Source of the DNA: Flavobacterium foetidum | GTDB lineage: Bacteria; Bacteroidota; Bacteroidia; Flavobacteriales; Flavobacteriaceae | Direction: 5' to 3' | Length of the DNA: 64,000 nucleotides | Assembly: GCF_004634245.1 (NCBI RefSeq) | Contig: NZ_SJTF01000001.1 | Location: 62,001-126,000 of the forward strand | Part shown: positions 7,492 to 16,630 of the stretch, in pieces | Layout: each line of letters opens with the position of its first letter | Position numbering within the stretch: the first letter of the stretch is position 1 | Made by a program: the position numbers and the translations under genes | Notes under the pieces: generated by a model | Databases searched by the model: none | What the model saw: only the letters and a program-made list of their open reading frames with translations | What the model was told of the DNA's origin: nothing

Positions 7492-8610
7492 TTAAAGATT
7501 CTTCAGATAAGTTTTTCTTTGGCAGTGAATAATAGGGTCAAAGTTTTTCCAAAGCAAGTGAATCGCATTGTTTTCTAACAACTCGGGAGTTCTGATGCAG
7601 TTTCGAATTCCTTTTTCTGAGAAAGTCTTATAATATTCATCAAATATAATTGCTGTGACACCCTTATTCTGATACTCAGGCTGAATTCCGATTAAGTAAA
7701 AAACAACATCCTTGCTGTGTTTTTTTGCTTTAAGCAAATGAAGAAATCCAAACGGAAACAATTTTCCTTTGATTTTCTGTAAAGCTTCGGTAAAACTTGG
7801 CATTACGATGCTGAAAGCGATTAATTTATCATTTTCATCAACCACAAACTTAATATACTCCGGGTTTATAAAACTGATGTATTTCTTTTTGAAGTATTCT
7901 TTTTGTATATCAGAAATTGCTACAAAAGAAGCGAGTTTGGCATAAGATTCATTAAACAAATCAAACATTTTATCCACATGAGGCATAATGTCTTTTGTTT
8001 TGGTAAAAGTAAGCGCTCTTAAGCCATAACGCTTTTTGATTAATGCCTGTGCTTTCTGGAAAAATTCTGGTTTTACATTCGAGAAAGGAAAGATGCTTTC
8101 GATATATTGCTTTTCGACTACAAAGCCTAATTGCTCAAGATGCGTAACGTAATACGGATGATTGTACCACGTAATCATAGTGCCGACTTGGTCATAACCT
8201 TCGGTTAATACTCCGACTTTATCTAGATTTGAGAATCCCATTGGGCCTTCTGCATGCTCTAGATTGTGTTTTCTTCCCAGTTCAAAAACCTTTTCGAGCA
8301 ATGCTTTTGTTACTTCGATATCATCGATTACATCAAACCAGCCAAAACGAACCTTTCTTTTGTGCTGATTATTAACTTCAGACCAATTAATAATAGCCGT
8401 AATGCGCCCTACGATTTTATTGTCGCGGTACGCTAAGTAAAAATAAGCCTCAGCATTGTCAAATGCAGGGTTTTTGGTTTTATCAAAAGACTCTAATTCG
8501 TCAGCAATTATTGGAGGTACCCAATACGGATTATCCTTATATAGTGAAAAAGGGAATTTAATATATTCGGTTAATTCTTTTTTGCTTTTGGCTTCTTTAA
8601 TTGTAATCAT
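7492..8610 (-). CDS. GNAT-like acyltransferase family protein
   Basis: 372-residue soluble protein. The N-terminal half has an acetyltransferase-like strand order: FPFSLYKDNPYWVPP, AEAYFYLAYRDNKIVGRI, EGPMGFSNLDKVGVL and MITWYNHPYY. The C-terminal half has KFVVDENDKLIAFSIVMP, FYLIGIQPEYQNKGVTA and ENNAIHLLWKNF, the latter two recalling GNAT motifs A and B (Q/RxxGxA-like QNKGVT). I read it as two GNAT-like halves. Substrate is unknown. Proximity to the oxoamine synthase makes an N-acyltransferase role in sphingolipid or sulfonolipid synthesis conceivable, since bacterial ceramide synthases are GNAT-like, but this is only inference. It lies 53 nt downstream of the outer-membrane protein gene on the same strand. 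Confidence 0.65.
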   Translation of the reverse strand: MITIKEAKSKKELTEYIKFPFSLYKDNPYWVPPIIADELESFDKTKNPAFDNAEAYFYLAYRDNKIVGRITAIINWSEVNNQHKRKVRFGWFDVIDDIEVTKALLEKVFELGRKHNLEHAEGPMGFSNLDKVGVLTEGYDQVGTMITWYNHPYYVTHLEQLGFVVEKQYIESIFPFSNVKPEFFQKAQALIKKRYGLRALTFTKTKDIMPHVDKMFDLFNESYAKLASFVAISDIQKEYFKKKYISFINPEYIKFVVDENDKLIAFSIVMPSFTEALQKIKGKLFPFGFLHLLKAKKHSKDVVFYLIGIQPEYQNKGVTAIIFDEYYKTFSEKGIRNCIRTPELLENNAIHLLWKNFDPIIHCQRKTYLKNL

Positions 8611-8663
8611 TAAGATTGAAGTGTAAGATGTCTTCTAATTTCTTGGAAGAAATGGGGTTAATA

Positions 8664-9641
8664 TTATTCGTATTTAGATTTTCGTTTTCTTTCTTGTTCC
8701 TGATAGTCCGTTTCGCGTCGCTCCATTTCGTTATCTTTGTTCTTTTTGGCTTTTTCTTCAGCTTTTACTTGGCTTTGTTTTTCCTTATACCAGCCGTCGT
8801 AACGCCAGGAAACGCCAACTCCTCCATATAAAACAGACGGAGTGTTTTTGAAATTGGTGCTTATAGAGGCATCAATCTGCATGTTTGGACTAAGCAGGTA
8901 AGCCGCACCGCCTCGAACAATAGCGTCACTGTAAAAATCGCTTTTATATCCTTGATTTTCAATAAAGCCCGACCATCTGTCGTTAAATCCATGGGTCAAA
9001 GTTAATACATATCCGTAACTTGGGTAGTCTGTTGTAATGTAATCTGCAATAATATTGGTTACAAAAACCCATTTTCCGCCTCCAAAAAGGTTTTGGGTAA
9101 CTAACACAACCTTTGGCGATATAGCTCCTTCGTTTGAAAAATAATACGGATTGTCTGCTGCTGTGAAGTTTGCTCCTGCAAATATAGATACTGCTGGAAT
9201 CAAGGAATGCCAGTCAAAAGTATAATTGGCTTTCCAGCTGTAAATGTTTTTGGCTCTTTTGTAATTTCTGAAGGGGTCGTAAATAAGGTATTTTGCTCCT
9301 AAAACGGTCTGTCTGAAATTGTTTTTTTCGTAGCTTGTATAGGGTGTGTCAAATTTTTCCCTTTGATACTGCAGATCCAGTATAAACTCTAGTTTTTCAA
9401 AGAATGCACCGTAACGAATTGTTAAATCGGTACCGAGACCGCTGGCGTCATAATCTAGCAAATCATGTTTTTCCTTAATGCCGTAAACTCCAAATTCGGC
9501 CTGAATCACATTTTTTCCAACTCCAAAAGCCGACATCGTTTCGCCAGGACGATTAGAGTTGATCACATCGGTATATTGCGCAAAAAAAAGTTGTGGAATA
9601 AAAAAAAGTACCGGGGCAAGTAAGTTTTTAATTTTTAACAT
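8664..9641 (-). CDS. Outer-membrane transporter-like beta-barrel protein
   Basis: 325 residues with a signal peptide (...FIPQLFFAQ) and alternating aromatic/hydrophobic strands typical of a beta barrel. The N-terminal SNRPGETMSAFGVGKNVIQ and the strand pattern recall the phenol-degradation MetA-pathway/transporter family (PF13557-like). After the barrel, the last ~40 residues form a highly charged Lys/Glu/Arg tail (KAEEKAKKNKDNEMERRE), probably exposed to the periplasm. Substrate is unknown. It is transcribed divergently from the DUF4834 gene. Confidence 0.7.
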   Translation of the reverse strand: MLKIKNLLAPVLFFIPQLFFAQYTDVINSNRPGETMSAFGVGKNVIQAEFGVYGIKEKHDLLDYDASGLGTDLTIRYGAFFEKLEFILDLQYQREKFDTPYTSYEKNNFRQTVLGAKYLIYDPFRNYKRAKNIYSWKANYTFDWHSLIPAVSIFAGANFTAADNPYYFSNEGAISPKVVLVTQNLFGGGKWVFVTNIIADYITTDYPSYGYVLTLTHGFNDRWSGFIENQGYKSDFYSDAIVRGGAAYLLSPNMQIDASISTNFKNTPSVLYGGVGVSWRYDGWYKEKQSQVKAEEKAKKNKDNEMERRETDYQEQERKRKSKYE

Positions 9642-9740
9642 AAATATTTTTTTGGGATTAAAATCTAATAACGCATTTCAAATGTACATATTTTATTATT
9701 TATTTAAGATTGATATTTTATTTTTAAACAACGGATTTAT

Positions 9741-9748
9741 TAATTTTG
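9741..9748 (+). promoter_or_regulatory. -7 box TAATTTTG for DUF4834-yfhO
   Basis: TAATTTTG matches TAnnTTTG and lies 17 nt upstream of the ATG at 9766. This supports that start over any upstream codon. Confidence 0.5.
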
Positions 9749-9765
9749 ACAAAAATTATATAATT

Positions 9766-10053
9766 ATGCAAGAAGCATCATTTACAGGTTTAAGATGGAT
9801 AATTGGCTTGATTGCCTTTTATTATATTTTCAAATTTTTAGCGAGAATCTTTTTGCCAGTGTTGGTTAAAAAGGCGGTAGAAAATGCAAACGAAAGTTTT
9901 CAGAGACAGCAACAACAGTACAGACAAGATAATATGTGGCAAAGCACCCGTAATAACAACAATGACGAAATCATCATTAATACAGCAAATGCCAAAAATC
10001 CACGCGAGACCAAAAAAGTGGGGGATTATGTTGATTACGAAGAAATAGATTAG
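9766..10053 (+). CDS. DUF4834-like small membrane protein
   Basis: 95 residues: an N-terminal transmembrane segment (WIIGLIAFYYIFKFLARIFL), a Gln-rich amphipathic stretch, then an acidic C-terminus (KKVGDYVDYEEID). This is the layout of the DUF4834 family, common in Flavobacteriia and often beside yfhO. The ATG at 9766 is chosen because longer upstream frames run across the -7 box. It is followed 2 nt later by the yfhO frame, so the two are probably co-transcribed and translationally coupled. Function unknown. Confidence 0.8.
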   Translation: MQEASFTGLRWIIGLIAFYYIFKFLARIFLPVLVKKAVENANESFQRQQQQYRQDNMWQSTRNNNNDEIIINTANAKNPRETKKVGDYVDYEEID

Positions 10054-10055
10054 AT

Positions 10056-12545
10056 TTGCATCCTGATTTTAGGATTCATCATTTAACCCAAACCAGCCAA
10101 AAATTGAAAATACTTAATAAGTTCTATCCGCATGCCCTTGTTGTCATGGGCTTTATTCTAGTTTCGTTAATTTATTTTTATCCAGTTCTGCAAGGAAAAC
10201 AAATTTTCCAGTCAGATATCGCTCAATACACCGGCATGGCAAAGGAGCAGAATGACTTTAGAGCTGTAGAACATGAAGAGCCTTATTGGACAAACTCTGC
10301 TTTTGGTGGTATGCCAACCTATCAGCTTGGTGCAAATTATCCATATGATTTTGTTGGAAAAATAGATGATGTACTGCGTTTTCTTCCTCGTCCTGCAGAT
10401 TACTTATTTTTATATTTCCTAGGTTTTTACGGTTTGTTATTGGTTTTAAAAACAGACCCTCTAAAAGCTTTTATTGGAGCAATTGCTTTTGGTTTTTCAA
10501 CTTATTTAATCATTATTTTAGGAGTTGGACATAACGCAAAAGCTCACGCTATTGCTTATATGCCTTTGGTAATTGCCGGATTTATACTCGTCTTTCAAAA
10601 AAAATACGTCTGGGGAGGGTTGCTCACCATGTTTGCAGTGGCATTAGAAATTAATGCAAACCACTTCCAGATGACTTATTACTTATTGATTTTCTTATTG
10701 ATACTTTCTGGGTATTTCGCCTTTACTTTCATTAAGGAAAAACAATACAAGCCTCTTTTAATTGCAACGGGAGTTTTACTTGCTGCTGGGATTTTTGCTA
10801 TTGGATCTAATGCAGGAAATTTGTTAGCAACAAGCGAATATGCAAAATTTAGTACACGCAGCAACAGCGAATTAACCTATAATCCTGATGGAAGCAAGAA
10901 AGAGAACGAAAATGCTTTAAGTCGAGAGTACATCACTGAATACAGTTACGGAATTGCCGAAAGCTTCAATCTGATTGCTCCAAGGCTTTTTGGAGGTTCT
11001 AATCACGAAAATGTAGGCACAGACAGCAGTATGTACCAATTTATGATTGCACATCAAGTTCCGTCTTCAGATGCTGAAAATTTCGTATCGGCAATGCCAA
11101 CTTATTGGGGAGATCAGCCTATTGTTGCAGCGCCAGCATATATTGGTGTGGTGGTATTCTTTTTAGCCGTTCTGGCTTTGTTTATTGATGATAGAAAAAT
11201 AAAATATGTTTTTCTCGCTGGAGCTTTATTTTCGCTTGTTCTTTCGTGGGGAAAAAATTTCTCTTTATTAACCGACTTTTTTATCGACTATGTTCCAATG
11301 TACGATAAATTCAGAGCGGTTTCCTCAATTCAGGTTATCCTTGAATTATGTTTCCCTGTTTTGGCAGTTATGGGTATTCAGTCGTTTTTTAAAGCAAAAG
11401 ACGAGCCTAAATTGCAACAGAAAGCGCTTGTGCAGACAGGAGTTTTTGGAATGGGAGTTATTGTGATTTTGGTGATTGCTAAAGGATTTTTCCATTTTAC
11501 AGGAGTTAACGACAATTACTTTTTAGAAAGCTACGGTCCTGACTTTGTTGATGTTCTGAAAGAAGACCGCGTAACAATGTATTACGCAGATTTATTGCGT
11601 TCAGGATTTTTGATTGTGGTAACTTTTGTGGTTTTGTGGTTTTTTATAAAAAAGACATTTGCACAAACAACTACTCTTATCATTGTTGGTTTGCTCATGA
11701 TTTTTGATTTGTTTTTTGTAGATAAAAAATATGTATCTGCCAAAGATTTTGTTAGTCCAGCTCAAATCGCGGCACCGTTTCAAGAAAGCGGAGCCGACTC
11801 AAAAATTCTCGAAGATAAATCGATTTACAGGGTTTTTGAGCTAAATGGCAATATGTCTAGCGCGCGTGCTTCTTATTTTCATAATTCGATTGGTGGTTAC
11901 CATGCTGCAAAACCAAGAAGAATGCAGCAACTTTTTGATTATCAAATTGCTAAAAATAATTTTGAAGTGCTTAATATGTTAAATGTTAAGTATGTGATTC
12001 AGACAGATAGTACAGGAACTCCTACGCCTATCATAAATCCGGATGCAAACGGAAATGCTTGGTTTGTGAGTTCTGTAAAACTGGTAAATAAACCAGATGA
12101 TGTAATGAAAGCATTGAATAGTTTGGATACTAAAAAAACAGCTGTTTTTAATGTTCGTGAGCACGAAGGCAAATTTAGAAATGCCAGAATGAAAAAACAG
12201 TGGGATACGACAGGTACAATTGCAGTAGAAGTTTACAAGCCAAACTATATCAAATACAAATCTAATACTACAAAAGATGCGTTAGCTGTTTTTTCTGAAA
12301 TCTATTATAAGAATGGATGGAACGCTTACATCGATGGAGAATTAAAAGATCATTTTCCTGTAGATTACGTTTTGAGAGCAATGGAAATTCCAGGCGGAAA
12401 ACATACAATTGAATTTAAATTTGAGCCTAAGGTTATTAAAACAGGAGGAACTATTACCTTGATTAGTTCGATTGGAATGTTAGTTCTTTTGGTTGGTGGA
12501 GTTTATTTTGAGAATAGAAAAAACGCTTCAAAGATTAAGTCCTAA
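10056..12545 (+). CDS. YfhO-family multi-pass membrane protein
   Basis: About 829 residues with around 12-14 transmembrane helices and a C-terminal soluble domain. Landmarks are FYPVLQGKQIFQSDIAQYTG, WTNSAFGGMPTYQLG, FGGSNHENVGTDSSMYQF and the C-terminal YKNGWNAYIDGE and RAMEIPGGKHTIEFKFEP. YfhO proteins resemble GT-C glycosyltransferases; in Firmicutes a homologue helps glycosylate lipoteichoic acid. The role in Bacteroidota is undefined. No ATG precedes the first helix, so the start is probably TTG, at 10056 or at 10104. The following glycosyltransferase and flippase suggest an envelope-polysaccharide context. Confidence 0.85.
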   Translation: MHPDFRIHHLTQTSQKLKILNKFYPHALVVMGFILVSLIYFYPVLQGKQIFQSDIAQYTGMAKEQNDFRAVEHEEPYWTNSAFGGMPTYQLGANYPYDFVGKIDDVLRFLPRPADYLFLYFLGFYGLLLVLKTDPLKAFIGAIAFGFSTYLIIILGVGHNAKAHAIAYMPLVIAGFILVFQKKYVWGGLLTMFAVALEINANHFQMTYYLLIFLLILSGYFAFTFIKEKQYKPLLIATGVLLAAGIFAIGSNAGNLLATSEYAKFSTRSNSELTYNPDGSKKENENALSREYITEYSYGIAESFNLIAPRLFGGSNHENVGTDSSMYQFMIAHQVPSSDAENFVSAMPTYWGDQPIVAAPAYIGVVVFFLAVLALFIDDRKIKYVFLAGALFSLVLSWGKNFSLLTDFFIDYVPMYDKFRAVSSIQVILELCFPVLAVMGIQSFFKAKDEPKLQQKALVQTGVFGMGVIVILVIAKGFFHFTGVNDNYFLESYGPDFVDVLKEDRVTMYYADLLRSGFLIVVTFVVLWFFIKKTFAQTTTLIIVGLLMIFDLFFVDKKYVSAKDFVSPAQIAAPFQESGADSKILEDKSIYRVFELNGNMSSARASYFHNSIGGYHAAKPRRMQQLFDYQIAKNNFEVLNMLNVKYVIQTDSTGTPTPIINPDANGNAWFVSSVKLVNKPDDVMKALNSLDTKKTAVFNVREHEGKFRNARMKKQWDTTGTIAVEVYKPNYIKYKSNTTKDALAVFSEIYYKNGWNAYIDGELKDHFPVDYVLRAMEIPGGKHTIEFKFEPKVIKTGGTITLISSIGMLVLLVGGVYFENRKNASKIKS

Positions 12546-12571
12546 AAAAAATATTAATCAGAAATTATTAA

Positions 12572-12970
12572 ATGAAATTTTCGAATAGAAAAATAATTGT
12601 TTTTGTATTTGTGTTCTGTATTCCTTTGTGGAGTTTTAATTTTCCTGAAAATATTTTATTAAACAAAATATGGACTTTTGAAAAAGGAGAAAGAAATATT
12701 TCATTTTATAGAACAAAAAGAAAATTTGACAAATCTAAATTGTCCTTTCAGCTTTTAGAGGGAGGAAAACTAAAAATTCAGCAAAGTGGTTGGTGTGGAA
12801 CCCCTCCGATTGAATATGAAGTTGTAGAGGGAACATGGGAAAAAATTTCAGATTCGGTTTACATACTTAAGAATAAATTTTGGGGTGGTGAAATGAAAAG
12901 AAAAATTAGGATTTTCAAACTCACAAGCAATAAATTAGAATTTAAAATTGATAACTCATTGAATGAATAA
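12572..12970 (+). CDS. Small secreted protein, unknown
   Basis: 132 residues with an N-terminal hydrophobic segment (IIVFVFVFCIPLWSF), then a small beta-rich domain: NKIWTFEKGERNISFYRTKR, GGKLKIQQSGWCGTPP, EGTWEKISDSVYILKN. The pattern recalls small lipocalin-like proteins, but I cannot assign a family. It is AT-rich and overlaps the next small ORF by 8 nt. The pair separates yfhO from the glycosyltransferase gene and may be a later insertion. Confidence 0.6.
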   Translation: MKFSNRKIIVFVFVFCIPLWSFNFPENILLNKIWTFEKGERNISFYRTKRKFDKSKLSFQLLEGGKLKIQQSGWCGTPPIEYEVVEGTWEKISDSVYILKNKFWGGEMKRKIRIFKLTSNKLEFKIDNSLNE

Positions 12971-13151
12971 TGTAGATGTTGAATTTGAGATAAGTGAAAA
13001 AGAACGTATTGCTGAAATGAAGTCGCTTTCACATTTAGAAAGACTAGAACGATTAATGATACTTATTGAAGTTTCTTATACGTTGAAAAAAATAAATGAA
13101 ATCTCGATTAAAAATCAATCAAAATATTTTTATTTGTTATTATATCCTTAA
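12963..13151 (+). CDS. Possible 62-aa small protein overlapping upstream gene
   Basis: The start ATG at 12963 overlaps the 3' end of the preceding gene by 8 nt, an arrangement typical of translational coupling. The peptide is charged and helical (EKERIAEMKSLSHLERLERL, then MILIEVSYTLKKINE) and ends in a hydrophobic FYLLLYP tail. It could be a genuine small protein or the remnant of a larger helical protein. I recognise no family. Confidence 0.4.
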   Translation: MNNVDVEFEISEKERIAEMKSLSHLERLERLMILIEVSYTLKKINEISIKNQSKYFYLLLYP

Positions 13152-13170
13152 ATACTAAACCTTATTTTTC

Positions 13171-14457
13171 TTGGAACAAAAAAAACTTTTAATAATTACC
13201 TATTATTTTCCGCCCGCGGGTGGACCGGGAGTACAGCGTTGGCTGAAATTTGTAAAATACCTGCCAGAATTTGATGTTCAACCCATTGTTTATGTTCCAG
13301 AAAACCCAACTTATCCCATTGTCGACGAGGGATTGGTAAGCGAAATTTCAGATAAAGTAATTGTTCTAAAAAATAAAATTTGGGAACCGTACCAACTAGC
13401 ATCGGTTTTTTCGAAAAATAAAACCAAGAAAATCAGTTCAGGAATTTTTCCGCAAAAGAAAAAACAGACATTTCTGGATAAGGCTTTTCTGTGGGTTCGA
13501 GGAAATCTTTTTATTCCAGATGCACGTGTTTTTTGGGTAAAGCCATCTGTTGCTTATCTTCAAAAATATATCAAAGAAAATAACATTGATACGATTGTTA
13601 CTTCAGGGCCGCCGCACAGTCTTCACTTAATCGGTTTGGAACTGCAGCAAAAATTAGGTGTAAAATGGTTTGCCGATTTTCGCGATCCATGGACAACAAT
13701 CGGTTATCATAAAGCACTTCGTTTATCTTCTTATGCCGAGAAAAAACACAAAAAATTAGAGTATACAGTTTTGAACGCTGCCGACGAAATTATCGTTACC
13801 AGCAAAACGACAAAAACTGAATTTGAGACGATTACAAACAAACCTATTACAGTAATTACAAACGGTTATGATGTAGAAAGTGTTGAAAAACAGATTTTAG
13901 ACAGTAAATTTACCTTAGCGCATATCGGTTCCTTTTTATCAGATCGAAATCCGCATATTTTATGGGAAGTTTTGACTGAAATCCTAAATGAAACTCCCGA
14001 TTTCAAGTCTCATTTAGAAATTAAATTAATTGGTGCCGTAAGTCAGGAAGTTCTAGATTCGATAAAAGAATTTGAATTAAATGATTATCTGAATCTTTTA
14101 GGATATGTCTCTCATAAAGAGGCTGTGGCTCATCAAAGAAAATCGCAGGTATTGCTTTTAATCGAAATAAATTCTGAGGACACTAAAAGTATTATTCCGG
14201 GGAAATTATTTGAATATATGGTCTCAAACCGTCCTATCATTGCCATAGGCCCGAACGGTTCCGATTTTGCAGACATTGTTACGGAGACCAACACCGGAGT
14301 ATTTTTTGATTATTCTGAAAAAGGGAAATTAAAAAGCGTAATTTTGGGCTTTTTTAATCAGTATCTGGAAGGTAAACTGCAAGCACATGGAGTTGGTTTA
14401 CAGCAATATTCGCGAAAAAACCTGACCAAACAGTTAGCACAGCTGATTAAGAAATAA
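13171..14457 (+). CDS. Family 4-type glycosyltransferase
   Basis: 428 residues with a GT-B fold. The N-terminal domain has ITYYFPPAGGPGVQRWLKFV and TSGPPHSLHLIGLEL, with the linker WFADFRDPWTT. The C-terminal nucleotide-sugar domain has AHIGSFLSDRNPHILWEVL, LLGYVSHKEAVAHQRKSQVL and PGKLFEYMVSNRPIIAIGP, whose Lys/Glu positions fit the EX7E region. The start is TTG at 13171, since the protein begins immediately with the first strand (MEQKKLLIITYYFPP) and no ATG is available. A flippase gene follows 32 nt later, consistent with surface-polysaccharide assembly. Acceptor and sugar are unknown. Confidence 0.85.
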   Translation: MEQKKLLIITYYFPPAGGPGVQRWLKFVKYLPEFDVQPIVYVPENPTYPIVDEGLVSEISDKVIVLKNKIWEPYQLASVFSKNKTKKISSGIFPQKKKQTFLDKAFLWVRGNLFIPDARVFWVKPSVAYLQKYIKENNIDTIVTSGPPHSLHLIGLELQQKLGVKWFADFRDPWTTIGYHKALRLSSYAEKKHKKLEYTVLNAADEIIVTSKTTKTEFETITNKPITVITNGYDVESVEKQILDSKFTLAHIGSFLSDRNPHILWEVLTEILNETPDFKSHLEIKLIGAVSQEVLDSIKEFELNDYLNLLGYVSHKEAVAHQRKSQVLLLIEINSEDTKSIIPGKLFEYMVSNRPIIAIGPNGSDFADIVTETNTGVFFDYSEKGKLKSVILGFFNQYLEGKLQAHGVGLQQYSRKNLTKQLAQLIKK

Positions 14458-14489
14458 TCAATTTAAAATTATACATCTAAACTCAAGAA

Positions 14490-15959
14490 ATGGGTATTGT
14501 CTTAAATCAGTCTTTTAAAAATACTGTAATTACATATATTGGTTTTGGTATCGGAGCCATTAATACACTTTATTTATATCCGATTTTTCTTGGATCCACT
14601 TTTTATGGTTTAACGAACTACATTACTTCCAGTGCAAATGTCATCATGCCGTTGTTTGCTATCGGAATGCAAAATACACTAGTAAAATTCTATTCTCAAT
14701 ATAAAACAGAAGATGAAAAATCTCGGTTTTTATCTTTTACAGTTTTATTTCCGATTCTATTAATAATTCCCCTGCTGTTAATAGGGCTTTGTTTCTATGA
14801 TGAGATTTTGTTCTTTTTATCAAAAAAGAATGCGATTGTTAAAAGTTATGTTTGGCTAATCCCTTTTATAGGTTTAACGATGGCTTATTTTGAAATTTTT
14901 TATGCCTGGGCTCGCGTTCATATGCATTCGGTTTTTGGTAATTTTATTAAGGAAATAGGTTTACGATTGTTCTCTTTATTTTTACTGATAGCGGTTTACT
15001 ATAACATTCTTAGCGTTGAAGGATTTGTATACGCAACTGCGGGATTGTATTTATTAGCATTTTTAGTTACGATGTTTTATGCATTTAACATTAAGAAGCC
15101 TGTGTTTCAGTTTACAAAACCTGAAAATACAAAAGATGTATTGGTATATTCCTTTTATATAATTTTGTCGGGAAGTGTTGCTAATTTACTTTTAGACGGA
15201 GATAAAATGATTTTGAATCAATATATGATTATTGACAATATTGCCTTCTATTCTGTTGCGACTTATATTGCCTTAGTGATATCGGTTCCTAGCCGTGCGA
15301 TGCATCAAATTGTATATCCTATTACTGCTAAACTGATGCACGAAAACAAACATAATGAATTGAATCAGTTGTACAAAAAAACGTCTATCAATCTGCAAAT
15401 TGTGGGCGGATTTGTAATGCTTTGTATCTTTGTAAACATCGATCAGTTGTACGAATTGGTTCCAAAAGAATATAGCGGAGGAATTCCAGTTGTATTTATG
15501 ATTGGGCTTTCTAAATATTTTGATTTGATTTTAGGAAATAATAATGCTATTATCTTTAATACAAAATATTACCGTATGGTATTGTATTTAGGTCTTATGC
15601 TGGTTGTTTTGACTGTAGTTTTAAATATGATTTTCATACCTTATTGGGGAATTTTTGGTTCAGCATTTGCCACACTTTTATCTATTACCTTATACAGTTT
15701 GGCAAAACTGCTGTTTGTTGTTAAAAAACTCGATTTATATCCGTTTTCAAAGCAGACTATTCATTCATTAGTGCTCACTTTTGTGCTGTTTTTATTGTTC
15801 TATTTTTGGGAATTTCCTTTTTTCCAATTAATAAGCATTGCCTTAAAATCAGTTTTAGTTACCATAACTTATGTGTATCTGAATTACCGATTTAAAATTT
15901 CATCAGATATCAATAATGTAATTGATTCGCTGCTAAAAAAGATGAAAATCAAAATATAG
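14490..15959 (+). CDS. Polysaccharide/oligosaccharide flippase (MOP superfamily, Wzx-like)
   Basis: 489 residues with about 14 predicted transmembrane helices spread over the whole length. It begins FKNTVITYIGFGIGAINTLYLYP, the usual RfbX/Wzx-like opening, and ends in short basic residues. It probably translocates undecaprenyl-linked oligosaccharides across the inner membrane. It directly follows a glycosyltransferase, giving a two-gene envelope glycan unit. Substrate cannot be predicted. Confidence 0.85.
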   Translation: MGIVLNQSFKNTVITYIGFGIGAINTLYLYPIFLGSTFYGLTNYITSSANVIMPLFAIGMQNTLVKFYSQYKTEDEKSRFLSFTVLFPILLIIPLLLIGLCFYDEILFFLSKKNAIVKSYVWLIPFIGLTMAYFEIFYAWARVHMHSVFGNFIKEIGLRLFSLFLLIAVYYNILSVEGFVYATAGLYLLAFLVTMFYAFNIKKPVFQFTKPENTKDVLVYSFYIILSGSVANLLLDGDKMILNQYMIIDNIAFYSVATYIALVISVPSRAMHQIVYPITAKLMHENKHNELNQLYKKTSINLQIVGGFVMLCIFVNIDQLYELVPKEYSGGIPVVFMIGLSKYFDLILGNNNAIIFNTKYYRMVLYLGLMLVVLTVVLNMIFIPYWGIFGSAFATLLSITLYSLAKLLFVVKKLDLYPFSKQTIHSLVLTFVLFLLFYFWEFPFFQLISIALKSVLVTITYVYLNYRFKISSDINNVIDSLLKKMKIKI

Positions 15960-16165
15960 CCGATTCTCTTGGTTAAAGTACTGTTTCTTACAACATTTTA
16001 TAATTGATTATGGTTAAGTAATTGGTTATGAGTGATTAAATTTTAAAATTTAACAGGTAAATATTTTGTAATTAATTATATTAAAATTAACTTTAGTCTG
16101 AAAATTTAGCAGTGTTTAGATTAATCGCCTAAATATATGCTAAGAAAATGCCTAAGCGAAGGTAT

Positions 16166-16194
16166 TTTGTATTTTTTTTAATCAAATAATTTTG
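16166..16194 (+). promoter_or_regulatory. Promoter TTTG-N17-TAATTTTG
   Basis: A -33 TTTG (16166-16169) and a -7 TAATTTTG (16187-16194) are spaced as in Bacteroidota vegetative promoters. The start codon is 61 nt downstream, leaving an untranslated leader. The rest of the 295-nt gap from 15960 shows no ORF or strong structure. Confidence 0.6.
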
Positions 16195-16254
16195 CATGAA
16201 ATTACGTTTTAATCAATACGTAAGGAACTAGATTAATTTAGGAGAATAATTATT

Positions 16255-16554
16255 ATGAAAAGCAATCAACTTAACCAGGAACAAAGTATGCAGATATTTT
16301 CTAAGATGATATCTAACAAGGTTCGTAATGGATTTACGCTCGAAGAACGAAATGATGAACTGCTTTTTGCCGTACTTTCTAAAGGCGGAAAAGTGGTCAA
16401 CCACAGTTTAAATTTCATGATTTTTTGTTTGACTCTCGGATTATGGTCATTTGCCTGGCTGTATTTAACTTTTGAGGCTTCAAAACAAAAAAAGGTTTTA
16501 GTAGCTATTGATGAAGAAGGCATTCCTTTTGAAGAAAGATGTCTTGTAGCTTGA
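16255..16554 (+). CDS. Small membrane protein, unknown
   Basis: 99 residues with a soluble N-terminus, a single strong hydrophobic hairpin or helix (LNFMIFCLTLGLWSFAWLYL) and an acidic C-terminus. The N-terminal half (FTLEERNDELLFAVLSKGGK, VVNHS) recalls small proteins whose cytoplasmic strand precedes one membrane segment. No function is known to me. It has its own promoter and terminator. Confidence 0.7.
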   Translation: MKSNQLNQEQSMQIFSKMISNKVRNGFTLEERNDELLFAVLSKGGKVVNHSLNFMIFCLTLGLWSFAWLYLTFEASKQKKVLVAIDEEGIPFEERCLVA

Positions 16555-16571
16555 TAGAAATAGCACTTTGG

Positions 16572-16608
16572 AAAAAAGGCCGTAATTTTATGAATTACGG
16601 CCTTTTTA
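16572..16608. terminator. Bidirectional terminator between small membrane protein and uvrA
   Basis: AAAAAGGCCGTAATT pairs with AATTACGGCCTTTTT around a short TTATG loop, between convergent genes. Confidence 0.9.
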
Positions 16609-16630
16609 TTTGCTTTTAGTTAGAGATTAC

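Noticed and set aside
15960..16165. Possible small RNA or gene in the gap after the flippase
   Set aside because: AT-rich with no stable hairpin plus T tract, and no open frame with a start signal.
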